Source of the DNA: Nitrospira sp. UBA2083
Lineage (GTDB): Bacteria; Nitrospirota; Nitrospiria; Nitrospirales; Nitrospiraceae
Reading direction: 5' to 3'
NCBI GenBank assembly: GCA_002331625.1
Contig: DCZN01000041.1
Location: 81,348-100,941, forward strand
DNA: 19,594 nucleotides
The notes beneath the pieces were generated by a model, which did not search any database, was not told the origin of the DNA, and saw nothing but the letters and a program-made list of their open reading frames with translations. The position numbers and the translations under genes are program-made. Shown piece after piece: positions 8,718 through 15,570 of the stretch; the first letter of the stretch is position 1; every line of letters begins with the position of its first letter.

Positions 8718-9211
8718 TGCCTGTGTATCTCCGCGTGAGCCTCACGCGATATGCGGTACGGGACAGGCCATTGGTCCGTCTGGCGGAGCGTGTTTTGTCA
8801 GCCGCCGGGGAAGCGCAGGCTGAACTCAGTCTCGAGCTCATCGGCAACCGACGTATGCGACGGTTAAATCGTGCGTATCGTAAACAGGATCGCGTTACGG
8901 ATGTGCTGGCCTTTCCCACTCGAGAAGCCATCGTCCCTCACGGCCTGCCTCCACAGGCAGGCATGCTTGGCGATGTCGTGATTTCATTACCGACCGCAGT
9001 TCGTCAGGCGAAGAGGGCAGGCCGATCAGCCGATGATGAGCTGGCCATGCTCTTAGTGCATGGGGTGCTGCATCTCTGTGGCTATGACCATGAGCGCAAT
9101 GCGCAAGAGGCCGCGAAGATGTTTCGTCGGGAACAGGCCATCCTTCGTCGCGTCTCTCCGGTCCCGCGTCTGATCACCATCCATACGCGACGACGTACGA
9201 AGGATTGTTGA
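8717..9211 (+). CDS. ybeY: Endoribonuclease YbeY (rRNA maturation factor)
   Basis: The 164-residue protein carries the YbeY/UPF0054 zinc motif HGVLHLCGYDH, with His115, His119 and His125 as the three metal ligands. The other family signs are also present: NRAYRKQDRVTDVLAFP (about 51-67) and GDVVIS (about 85-90). YbeY is a metal-dependent endonuclease that acts in 16S rRNA 3'-end processing and ribosome quality control in the cytoplasm. The start ATG overlaps the phoH stop (TAATG), so the two are probably translated together, in line with their known functional link. A basic tail (HTRRRTKDC) follows the usual domain end. No separate ribosome-binding site is visible. Confidence 0.95.
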   Translation: MPVYLRVSLTRYAVRDRPLVRLAERVLSAAGEAQAELSLELIGNRRMRRLNRAYRKQDRVTDVLAFPTREAIVPHGLPPQAGMLGDVVISLPTAVRQAKRAGRSADDELAMLLVHGVLHLCGYDHERNAQEAAKMFRREQAILRRVSPVPRLITIHTRRRTKDC

Positions 9212-9213
9212 CC

Positions 9214-10149
9214 ATGGGATGGTATCAGCGACTGAGTGACGGTCTCGGTAAGACCCGAAGTGTCGTGCAACAGTCGCTGGATCGTTTCCTCGGGCGCACA
9301 CCGGATCATGCACTGCTTGAAGACCTTGAGGCGGCACTGCTTGCGGCTGATCTCGGAGCCCGAGTCGTCGATCGCTTGATGAAAAAGGTCACAGTAGAAA
9401 CACGCGGAGCGGACACGAAAACCTCGGAGGGCCTGCAGAATGTCTTGAGCCGGTCGCTCTACGACATCCTGAAAACCGTATCCGGTTCCACGCTTGATCA
9501 GCTTGTCACGGAAGGGCCACAGCCATTCGTGATTCTTGTCGTCGGAGTGAACGGCGTAGGCAAAACCACTACAATTGCCAAGATTGCGCAACGGATGGTT
9601 CAGGTTGGGCGGCGACCGTTACTTGTGGCCGGCGATACCTTTCGTGCGGCCGCAATTGAGCAGTTGCAAGTGTGGGGGGATCGGGTCGGTGTCGAGGTGA
9701 TTCGTCAGCGGCACGGAGCGGACCCTGCGGCAGTCGCGTTCGATGGGATCGTCGCAGCGAAAGCTCGCAAGGTCGATATGGTCTTGATCGATACCGCCGG
9801 GAGACTGCATACCAAATCCAATCTTATGGATGAACTGCGAAAAGTGAAACGCGTGATCAGTCAGGAATTACTTGGTGCACCGCACGAAGTCTTGCTGGTC
9901 TTGGACGCAACCCTTGGACAGAACGCGCTAGCCCAGGCTCGTCAGTTTCACGAGGCTGTGGGCGTCAGCGGGCTTGTGCTGACAAAACTCGACGGGACGG
10001 CCAGGGGTGGGATCGTTGTAGCAATTGCCGAGGAGCTGAAGATTCCTATTCGTTTCATTGGTGTTGGAGAAGGCGTTGAAGATCTTCAGGACTTCAATGC
10101 CGAGGCATTTGTGGCTGCTTTGTTTGGCCAAGCCGAGAGCCGTTCATAA
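9214..10149 (+). CDS. ftsY: Signal recognition particle receptor FtsY
   Basis: This 311-residue SRP GTPase has a short N-domain (about 1-95) followed by the G-domain. The motifs are G1 GVNGVGKT (111-118), DTFRAAAIEQL (141-151), G3 DTAGR (193-197), G4 TKLDG (257-261) with ARGG next to it, and the closing GVGEGVEDLQDF (283-294). FtsY docks the SRP-ribosome complex at the inner membrane so that membrane proteins enter the Sec translocon. It lacks the long acidic A-domain of E. coli FtsY, so membrane binding probably relies on the N-terminal helix (MGWYQRLSDGLGKTR). I chose ATG 9214 (AAGGA at about 9199-9203). TTG codons at 9205 and 9208 are weaker options that overlap the ybeY stop. Confidence 0.95.
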   Translation: MGWYQRLSDGLGKTRSVVQQSLDRFLGRTPDHALLEDLEAALLAADLGARVVDRLMKKVTVETRGADTKTSEGLQNVLSRSLYDILKTVSGSTLDQLVTEGPQPFVILVVGVNGVGKTTTIAKIAQRMVQVGRRPLLVAGDTFRAAAIEQLQVWGDRVGVEVIRQRHGADPAAVAFDGIVAAKARKVDMVLIDTAGRLHTKSNLMDELRKVKRVISQELLGAPHEVLLVLDATLGQNALAQARQFHEAVGVSGLVLTKLDGTARGGIVVAIAEELKIPIRFIGVGEGVEDLQDFNAEAFVAALFGQAESRS

Positions 10150-10192
10150 ACCACGGCATTTCCTTCTCATTGCTTCAACTGCGTGCTATTCT

Positions 10193-10211
10193 TTTCCTAA
10201 TAGTCAGGAAA
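10193..10211 (+). repeat. Inverted repeat TTTCCT...AGGAAA upstream of the response regulator
   Basis: TTTCCT (10193-10198) and AGGAAA (10206-10211) form a 6-bp inverted repeat with a 7-base loop, 22 bases before the response-regulator start. The right arm reads TCAGGAAA, the same as in the hairpin after that gene. It could be an operator, an RNA hairpin in the leader, or chance. Confidence 0.45.
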
Positions 10212-10233
10212 CCACCTTTCTAGGGTACGTAGC

Positions 10234-11019
10234 ATGATCAAGCTCTTGATCGTAGACGACGATCAGATGAACTGCGATCTCCTGCAAAACGTGTTCACCC
10301 GGCAAGGGTATGAAGTCATCACTGCGACAAGCGGACGAGAGGGGCTTAGCTTGTTCCACACGGCCAATCCAAAAGTAACTCTTCTGGATCTCCGTATGCC
10401 GGAGATGGATGGGTTGACGGTTTTGAAGGAGATTCGAGCGATTGATCCTCATGCATCGGTGATCATATTAGGAGGGGGGGCGACCGAAGTACAGGAAAAT
10501 CAAGCGCGAACCCTACGTGCCACGGATTTTATCAGGAAAGGGTTGTCGTTGGATGTACTGGTTGAGGCCGTCAATCGGGTTTCCCAGCTTCCGGAACAGC
10601 CGGCTGATCCACGGCTACTGCGTGACGCGGGGGCTATGAAGCAACAGATCGATGAAACTATCTTAGTGGTGGATGACGAGCCTCTCGTCTGTGACCTGCT
10701 GGTCCGGTTCCTGAGCCTTCGCGGCTATCGGGTGATCGGAGTTAAAGATGGACCGGACGCGCTCCGAATGGTGGATGAGATGTCGCCCGATGCGATCTTG
10801 CTCGATATGATAATGCCAGGAATGCCAGGAATCGACGTGCTGCGTGAGCTACGAGAAAAGAACTATCCGGGGGGCATTATCATCATGACCGGGAGTCACA
10901 ACGAAGAGCTACTTGAGGAAGCCTGGGCCCTCGGCCCCCAAGAAATCCTGGTCAAACCGGTGGACCTTGAACGTCTATTGACCGCGATCCAGCTTGTACT
11001 CGTCTGCCGCGAGTGTTAA
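10234..11019 (+). CDS. Response regulator with two receiver domains and no output domain
   Basis: The 261-residue protein consists of two CheY-like receiver domains joined by a short linker (about 118-140). Receiver 1 has the acidic pair in LLIVDDDQ (Asp8-Asp10) and phospho-acceptor Asp52 (LLDLRMPEMDG), but the usual Thr/Ser after the fourth strand is replaced by Gly (VIILGGG, about 77-82). Lys102 is present. Receiver 2 is canonical: ILVVDDEP (143-150), Asp191 (LLDMIMPGMPG), Thr219 (IIIMTG) and Lys241-Pro. With no DNA-binding or enzymatic output it should act by protein contact, as a phosphorelay middleman or CheY-type signal. No histidine kinase gene is in view. AGGG at 10222-10225 precedes ATG 10234. 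Inverted repeats with matching arms lie on both sides of the gene. Confidence 0.88.
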   Translation: MIKLLIVDDDQMNCDLLQNVFTRQGYEVITATSGREGLSLFHTANPKVTLLDLRMPEMDGLTVLKEIRAIDPHASVIILGGGATEVQENQARTLRATDFIRKGLSLDVLVEAVNRVSQLPEQPADPRLLRDAGAMKQQIDETILVVDDEPLVCDLLVRFLSLRGYRVIGVKDGPDALRMVDEMSPDAILLDMIMPGMPGIDVLRELREKNYPGGIIIMTGSHNEELLEEAWALGPQEILVKPVDLERLLTAIQLVLVCREC

Positions 11020-11023
11020 AAAG

Positions 11024-11045
11024 TTTCCTGATGCGAATCAGGAAA
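11024..11045 (+). promoter_or_regulatory. Perfect 9-bp hairpin with GCGA loop over the peptidase gene start
   Basis: TTTCCTGAT (11024-11032) pairs perfectly with ATCAGGAAA (11037-11045) across a GCGA loop, which is of the stable GNRA type. It begins 5 bases after the response-regulator stop, and the ATG at 11031 is inside the stem. As RNA it could hide that start codon or mark an mRNA processing point. As DNA it could be an operator. Confidence 0.6.
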
Positions 11046-13241
11046 TACGTTCCTTCACCCGCTCTCATCGCGCTGCTAGTGACCGCTGTGGTCCAGATAT
11101 CACACGCGATCGCCGTACTGGCCAGCGAGGACATTCCGCTCCTTCACCATCGGCTTTCGGTTGAGCTGACGCCGGAAAGTCACGAGGTTGCGGCGACTGA
11201 TCAGATCGAGCTCGATGTTGATCCTCAAGTGACGTCGGTCACCTTCACCCTCGCCTCTACGTTGCAGGTCGAATCAATCAGGATGGGAGCACCACCGGGG
11301 CTGAATGGAGAACGCATAGAAGAAGCGGCGAGCATCCCGTTTACCAGACTACGTTCTCGGGAAGGTTCCGGACAGCACATCGTGGTCACCCTCCCGAAAG
11401 ACCATAGCCAAAAAGTGACACTGACATGGATGTATCACGGGCCGATCAATGATCCACCGAGGGAACCTCGTCACTTGCGATTCGTCACGCCCAGTGAAAC
11501 CGCGGGACATATCGGCCCAGAGGGAGTGTACTTAAGCGGGGAGAGCCGATGGTATCCGGATCTCCCCGGCTCACTCGGTACCTATCGTGTCACGACTCAG
11601 ATTCCACAGGGCTGGATAGCGATCGGATCTGGCCGGAAGGAAGAAGAGGTCACCAGTGGAGGAAAGGTTTCGACTACCTGGGTCGCACAAGATCGATCAG
11701 AAGCCTTCACACTGATCGCCAACCAATTTGTGACGAAATCTCGAGAATGGAAGAGCGTCACAGGGCAGACGGTCGATCTCCAGACGTATTTCTTCCCCGA
11801 TGATGCTGGGTTGGCCGACGAGTATCTGGATGCAACGGCCAAGTATCTTGAGGCATATGTCGAGATTCTGGGAGACTACCCGTTTGAAAAATTTGCTGTG
11901 GTGGAAAACTTTTTCGCCAGCGGCCTCGGTATGCCCTCGTTTACTCTTTTGGGCAGCGGCAGTATCAAACGACACTATACACAGCCGTATGCCTTGGGAC
12001 ATGAGATCGTCCACTCTTGGATTGGGAATTCGGTCTTCAATCGTGACGACTCAGGCAATTGGGTCGAAGGGCTCACCACGTATCTGGCCAATTATTATTG
12101 GCATGAACTGACCCACGATGATCGACAGGCCTTGGAGCAGCGACGAATGATGCTGCAAGGATACAATGTCTATGTCAGGCCAGAAGAAGACTACGCGGTT
12201 TCGCAGTTTTTTAGAAAACATGACGAGAAAGATAATGCCATTGGGTATCAGAAATCGGCGTTTGTGTTTCATCTTCTTCGGCAGGAGATCGGGGATGAAC
12301 CGTTCTGGCGGAGCCTCAAGGCATTCGTCGAAGAATACCGGAATCGGCCGGCCGACTGGGGAACAATCGAAAAAGTGTTTTCTCGAGAAAGTGACCGGAA
12401 GCTGAGATGGTTTTTTGAACAATGGATCGAGCAGCCTGGCGCACCGGTCATATCTGTGGGAGATGCCCGTGCCCGTAGCGTGAAGGACGAGAGTGGGAAA
12501 GAATCCTGGCAGTTGACGGTCCAAATTCGGCAGAGTGAGGGGCCATTTCGGATGGTGGTCCCCATTCGCATCATCATGAAGGACTCGGCCGAGAGCAGGT
12601 CGATCAGGCTCAGCCTCTCACAGGCGAGTGTCGCTGAATTTGGCCTTCCCAATCAGCCCGTGCGGGTGGAGCTTGATCCCGACCTGATGGTTTTTCGCCG
12701 GCTGGCAAGACATCAGTTACCGCCCATGCTCAATGCCTATGTGACGGATCCACACAAGACGGTGGTCCGGGCGTTTTCTGACTCTGCGTCGCCGCTCCAG
12801 CAGATTGTGTCTCGCATCGCCGACCACGAAGTCACGGGATCTTCCACCACGGTGGTCGCTCTCAAGGGGAATCCCCTGCCTCAGAGTGGATCGGTTCTCG
12901 TGCTGGCTGGGGCCGACCAGCGAGACGAGGTTCAAGCCCTGGTGCAGGAGTCGTGTGGGGATCGAATTGCCCTTGAGGAGACAGGTTTCCAGATTGATGG
13001 GCGGGCCTACAATGGGCCAAAGATGGCCGTGCTCTTCTCCTGTCATCGGGCACATGCGACGGGCAGCGTCGTCACGGTTCTGTATGGTGTGACGTCGAGC
13101 GCGGTCGAGAAAGTATCGCGTTTCCTGTTTTATTATGGATGGCATAGTTACGTGATTTTTCAGGACGGAGCCGTGACGAAACGCGAAGTGTGGCAAGACT
13201 CACACGATGTGAAGGAGGTATCGATTGATACGACGTTCTAA
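11031..13241 (+). CDS. Exported M1-type metallopeptidase relative with extra C-terminal domain
   Basis: The protein is 736 residues with a signal peptide or anchor (about 1-31) and an M1-like beta-sandwich (about 35-220). The catalytic domain has zinc ligands HEIVH (324-328) and WVEG (Glu346), with 17 residues between the second His and the Glu where classical M1 enzymes have 18. The aminopeptidase motif GxMEN is replaced by GLGMPSF (298-304). A GYQKSAFVFHLL segment (about 406) probably supplies the catalytic Tyr. Residues about 565-736 form an additional domain that I do not recognise. The protein should cleave peptides in the periplasm or outside, but classical N-terminal trimming is doubtful without GAMEN. 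GTG 11013, overlapping the regulator by 7 bases, is an alternative start; neither start has a clear ribosome-binding site. The gene end overlaps the propeller gene by 17 bases. Confidence 0.82.
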   Translation: MRIRKYVPSPALIALLVTAVVQISHAIAVLASEDIPLLHHRLSVELTPESHEVAATDQIELDVDPQVTSVTFTLASTLQVESIRMGAPPGLNGERIEEAASIPFTRLRSREGSGQHIVVTLPKDHSQKVTLTWMYHGPINDPPREPRHLRFVTPSETAGHIGPEGVYLSGESRWYPDLPGSLGTYRVTTQIPQGWIAIGSGRKEEEVTSGGKVSTTWVAQDRSEAFTLIANQFVTKSREWKSVTGQTVDLQTYFFPDDAGLADEYLDATAKYLEAYVEILGDYPFEKFAVVENFFASGLGMPSFTLLGSGSIKRHYTQPYALGHEIVHSWIGNSVFNRDDSGNWVEGLTTYLANYYWHELTHDDRQALEQRRMMLQGYNVYVRPEEDYAVSQFFRKHDEKDNAIGYQKSAFVFHLLRQEIGDEPFWRSLKAFVEEYRNRPADWGTIEKVFSRESDRKLRWFFEQWIEQPGAPVISVGDARARSVKDESGKESWQLTVQIRQSEGPFRMVVPIRIIMKDSAESRSIRLSLSQASVAEFGLPNQPVRVELDPDLMVFRRLARHQLPPMLNAYVTDPHKTVVRAFSDSASPLQQIVSRIADHEVTGSSTTVVALKGNPLPQSGSVLVLAGADQRDEVQALVQESCGDRIALEETGFQIDGRAYNGPKMAVLFSCHRAHATGSVVTVLYGVTSSAVEKVSRFLFYYGWHSYVIFQDGAVTKREVWQDSHDVKEVSIDTTF

Positions 13242-14352
13242 GACCGGAGGATGGTGGCTATTGGGGATCTGTACAGTGATGGGTATGTCCCCGTTCGCCT
13301 CGGCGGCAGATCAACCAAAAGAATCGGTCGTGTCGGCTCGTTCGACGGAGCGGCATCTGGCTAATATCCGACAGCTCACGGTCGGTCGCCAGAATGCCGA
13401 GGCGTATTTTTCGTTCAACGGGACCAAGTTGATTTTTCAATCGACGAATAAGTGGACGAATGATTCCACGGCCTCTCCTCGCAAGCCAACCGAGTCCGGG
13501 CTCGGTTGCTACCAGATGTATGTGATGGATGTGGAACGCGAAACAGTCAGCTTGGTGAGTACCGGGAAGGGCGCCACGACGTGCGGGTACTTTTTCCCGG
13601 GGGACAGCCGAGTGCTGTATTCATCCACCCATGCCGCTGGACTGGATTGTCCACCGAAACCCAAACGGGATGGGGCGTATCGATGGGCGCTAGACGATTA
13701 CGATATCTACGCGGTGGATCTCGATGGGCAGGGTCTGCAGCGGTTGACGGCATCACCGGGATACGATGCCGAGGCCACGATCTCACCGGATGGGAAGACG
13801 ATCGTCTGGACATCGGTGAAAGACGGAGATCTTGATCTGTATACGATGGATCTCGACGGCTCACACGTTCGCCGTCTGACGGACGATGTCGGCTACGACG
13901 GCGGCGCGTTCTTTTCACCGGACAGTAAGCGGATCGTCTATCGCGCAGCCCATCCAACCGATCCGGCCGAAGTGGCCAAGTACAAAGAGTTGTTGGCTCA
14001 ACGATTAGTGGAACCCGGGCAGCTTGAAATATTTGTGATCAATGCCGATGGGTCAAACAAGCACCAAGTTACCTCGAACGGTGCATCGAATTTTTCCCCC
14101 TACTTTCATCCCGATGGAACACGGATCATATTTTCATCGAACCTCGAAACGAGAGGAGACGGTGGCCGTCCCAGTTTCCATCTCTACCTGGTACGGGACG
14201 ACGGAACGGGCGTGGAACGCCTCACCACGGAGGGCCATTTCAACAGTTTCCCCATGTTTTCGCCGGACGGCAAACGCCTGGTGTGGGTATCGGATCGCAA
14301 TGCCACAGCCCCTGGTGAGTTCAACGTCTTTCTGGCTGATTGGGTTCCGTGA
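13225..14352 (+). CDS. Exported TolB-like (PD40 repeat) beta-propeller protein
   Basis: This 375-residue protein has a signal peptide (about 1-27, ending FASA). At least four PD40/WD40-like blades follow, marked by SPDGKTIVWTS (187-197), SPDSKRIVY (about 231), HPDGTRIIF (about 295) and SPDGKRLVW (about 347). They are interleaved with DLYTMDLDGSHVRRLT-type strands. Such propellers bind proteins or peptides in the periplasm; TolB is the best known, but this protein lacks the TolB N-terminal domain. The start is TTG at 13225, well supported by AAGGAGG at 13212-13218 and lying inside the peptidase gene, so the two products are probably made in a fixed ratio. That suggests the propeller works with the peptidase, for instance in substrate presentation. 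A cysteine-bearing insertion (TTCGYFF...LDCPPKPK) sits in an early blade. Confidence 0.8.
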   Translation: MIRRSKTGGWWLLGICTVMGMSPFASAADQPKESVVSARSTERHLANIRQLTVGRQNAEAYFSFNGTKLIFQSTNKWTNDSTASPRKPTESGLGCYQMYVMDVERETVSLVSTGKGATTCGYFFPGDSRVLYSSTHAAGLDCPPKPKRDGAYRWALDDYDIYAVDLDGQGLQRLTASPGYDAEATISPDGKTIVWTSVKDGDLDLYTMDLDGSHVRRLTDDVGYDGGAFFSPDSKRIVYRAAHPTDPAEVAKYKELLAQRLVEPGQLEIFVINADGSNKHQVTSNGASNFSPYFHPDGTRIIFSSNLETRGDGGRPSFHLYLVRDDGTGVERLTTEGHFNSFPMFSPDGKRLVWVSDRNATAPGEFNVFLADWVP

Positions 14353-14426
14353 GCCGCGGTCATCGGCAATGAACAACTGGTGAGCAGGTTCGGGAATTCA
14401 GGGCTCTCAGTTCAAGTCGCAGCTCG

Positions 14427-15521
14427 ATGAACATCCCGTCACAATCATCCAATCCTACGGCTTCATCGCTTGCCGCCGCTGGGTGTTCTTGCCTGGCGTT
14501 GGCGCTCAGTTTTTACGGTCTGGCCCGATTTGATCTTCCAATCACAAAGTATGTGCGTTCGGTAACGATTCATTTGCCCTGGGATCAGCTCACCGTTCCC
14601 TGGATGGCGTTCACCAGCGATATGGGAGATTGGATCGGGCAAGGGTGGCGCCTGGCATCCGTGAGTCTCTTCCTCCTTGCCATGGGGTGGATCTTCGAAA
14701 AGCCCATCATCAAACGCGTGGCGATTCAAACTCTGATAGCTCACGGGATTGCGGCATTGCTGGCCAACGGTATGAAACACCTCATTGGCCGGCCTCGACC
14801 GAAGTTTGTGCATGCAGGAGACTGGCAGATAAGCATGTCCTGGGCCTCAGGTCTCGATTCCTTTCCATCAGGGCACAGTACGGCAAGTTTTGCTATCGCC
14901 ACGGTACTGGCGAAACGGTTTCCCATGTGGGGACCTTTGTGTCTGGCCATTGCCGTGTTCGTCGGAGTCAGTCGCGTGCTGCGAGGATCGCATTTCCTGA
15001 CCGACGTGATCGGAGGTGCGGTCCTCGGTATCCTGAGCGGCTTTGTCGCCAGTGCTTCGTTCACGCAGTGGCGGACGTCATTGCAGGAGGGGCTCCGATA
15101 CGCAGCCATCGCGGCGTCAAGTGCATTTGGCGTTCTGTGGACCCTGTCACATCAGATAGAAGATGGGATTACTGGGGTCGCGTATATCACACTGGGCGTC
15201 GCCTCTCTCGCCAGTGGGTTGTGGAGCAGGACAGGCATGTGGTTCACAAAGGAACGATGTTCAGGGCTGAACAAGCAGCAAGCGACTGCCTCAGCACTCC
15301 TTCTCGTTTATGGTCTTGCCGCAATGACGACCTCGCCCCTGGTGCTGTCGGCGGTCGGGTTTGTCTGTCTCGCCACATGGTTTGAGAGCTGTCAGCGAGG
15401 TCCCGAGCCGGGCGAGTCGCTCGTCAAAAGAAGTGTTCTGTGGGAAAGTGCCATGATGGGGACTCTCCTACTGGCGCTGCTGATTCTTCTCGACGCACGA
15501 GGTGTCCTGCCTTTTCCGTGA
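14427..15521 (+). CDS. PAP2 superfamily membrane phosphatase
   Basis: The 364-residue multi-pass membrane protein carries all three PAP2 signatures. Motif 1 is KHLIGRPRP (Lys117 to Pro125), motif 2 is PSGH (147-150), and motif 3 is SRVLRGSHFLTD (182-193, with catalytic His189 and Asp193). The family removes phosphate from lipids such as undecaprenyl pyrophosphate, phosphatidate or lipid A, with the active site facing the periplasm. After the PAP2 core (about 25-215) the protein continues with some 150 residues forming several more hydrophobic helices, which is longer than common PgpB-like enzymes. The substrate cannot be read from sequence. The gene is 74 bases behind the propeller gene and convergent with the glycosyltransferase gene. 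ATG 14427 has no strong ribosome-binding site. Confidence 0.88.
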   Translation: MNIPSQSSNPTASSLAAAGCSCLALALSFYGLARFDLPITKYVRSVTIHLPWDQLTVPWMAFTSDMGDWIGQGWRLASVSLFLLAMGWIFEKPIIKRVAIQTLIAHGIAALLANGMKHLIGRPRPKFVHAGDWQISMSWASGLDSFPSGHSTASFAIATVLAKRFPMWGPLCLAIAVFVGVSRVLRGSHFLTDVIGGAVLGILSGFVASASFTQWRTSLQEGLRYAAIAASSAFGVLWTLSHQIEDGITGVAYITLGVASLASGLWSRTGMWFTKERCSGLNKQQATASALLLVYGLAAMTTSPLVLSAVGFVCLATWFESCQRGPEPGESLVKRSVLWESAMMGTLLLALLILLDARGVLPFP

Positions 15522-15526
15522 TCACT

Positions 15527-15554
15527 ATCAGGCAATCGAGACGCGCTCGCTGAT
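15527..15554. terminator. Possible bidirectional terminator between convergent genes
   Basis: ATCAG (15527-15531) and CGAG pair with CTCG and CTGAT (ending 15554), giving 9 base pairs with a 5-base bulge and an ACGCG loop. It lies between the two convergent stop codons. There is no clear T-run on either side, so this is weak. Confidence 0.25.
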
Positions 15555-15570
15555 GTAATATTGCAGGAGA

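Noticed and set aside
11016..11046. Minus-strand rho-independent terminator (hairpin followed by CTTTTT on that strand)
   Set aside because: No minus-strand gene lies upstream of it for several kilobases, so the T-run is more likely incidental.
14630..15385. 251-codon frame inside the PAP2 gene
   Set aside because: It is a second frame over all three PAP2 motifs with Arg/Cys-rich composition and no protein-like pattern.
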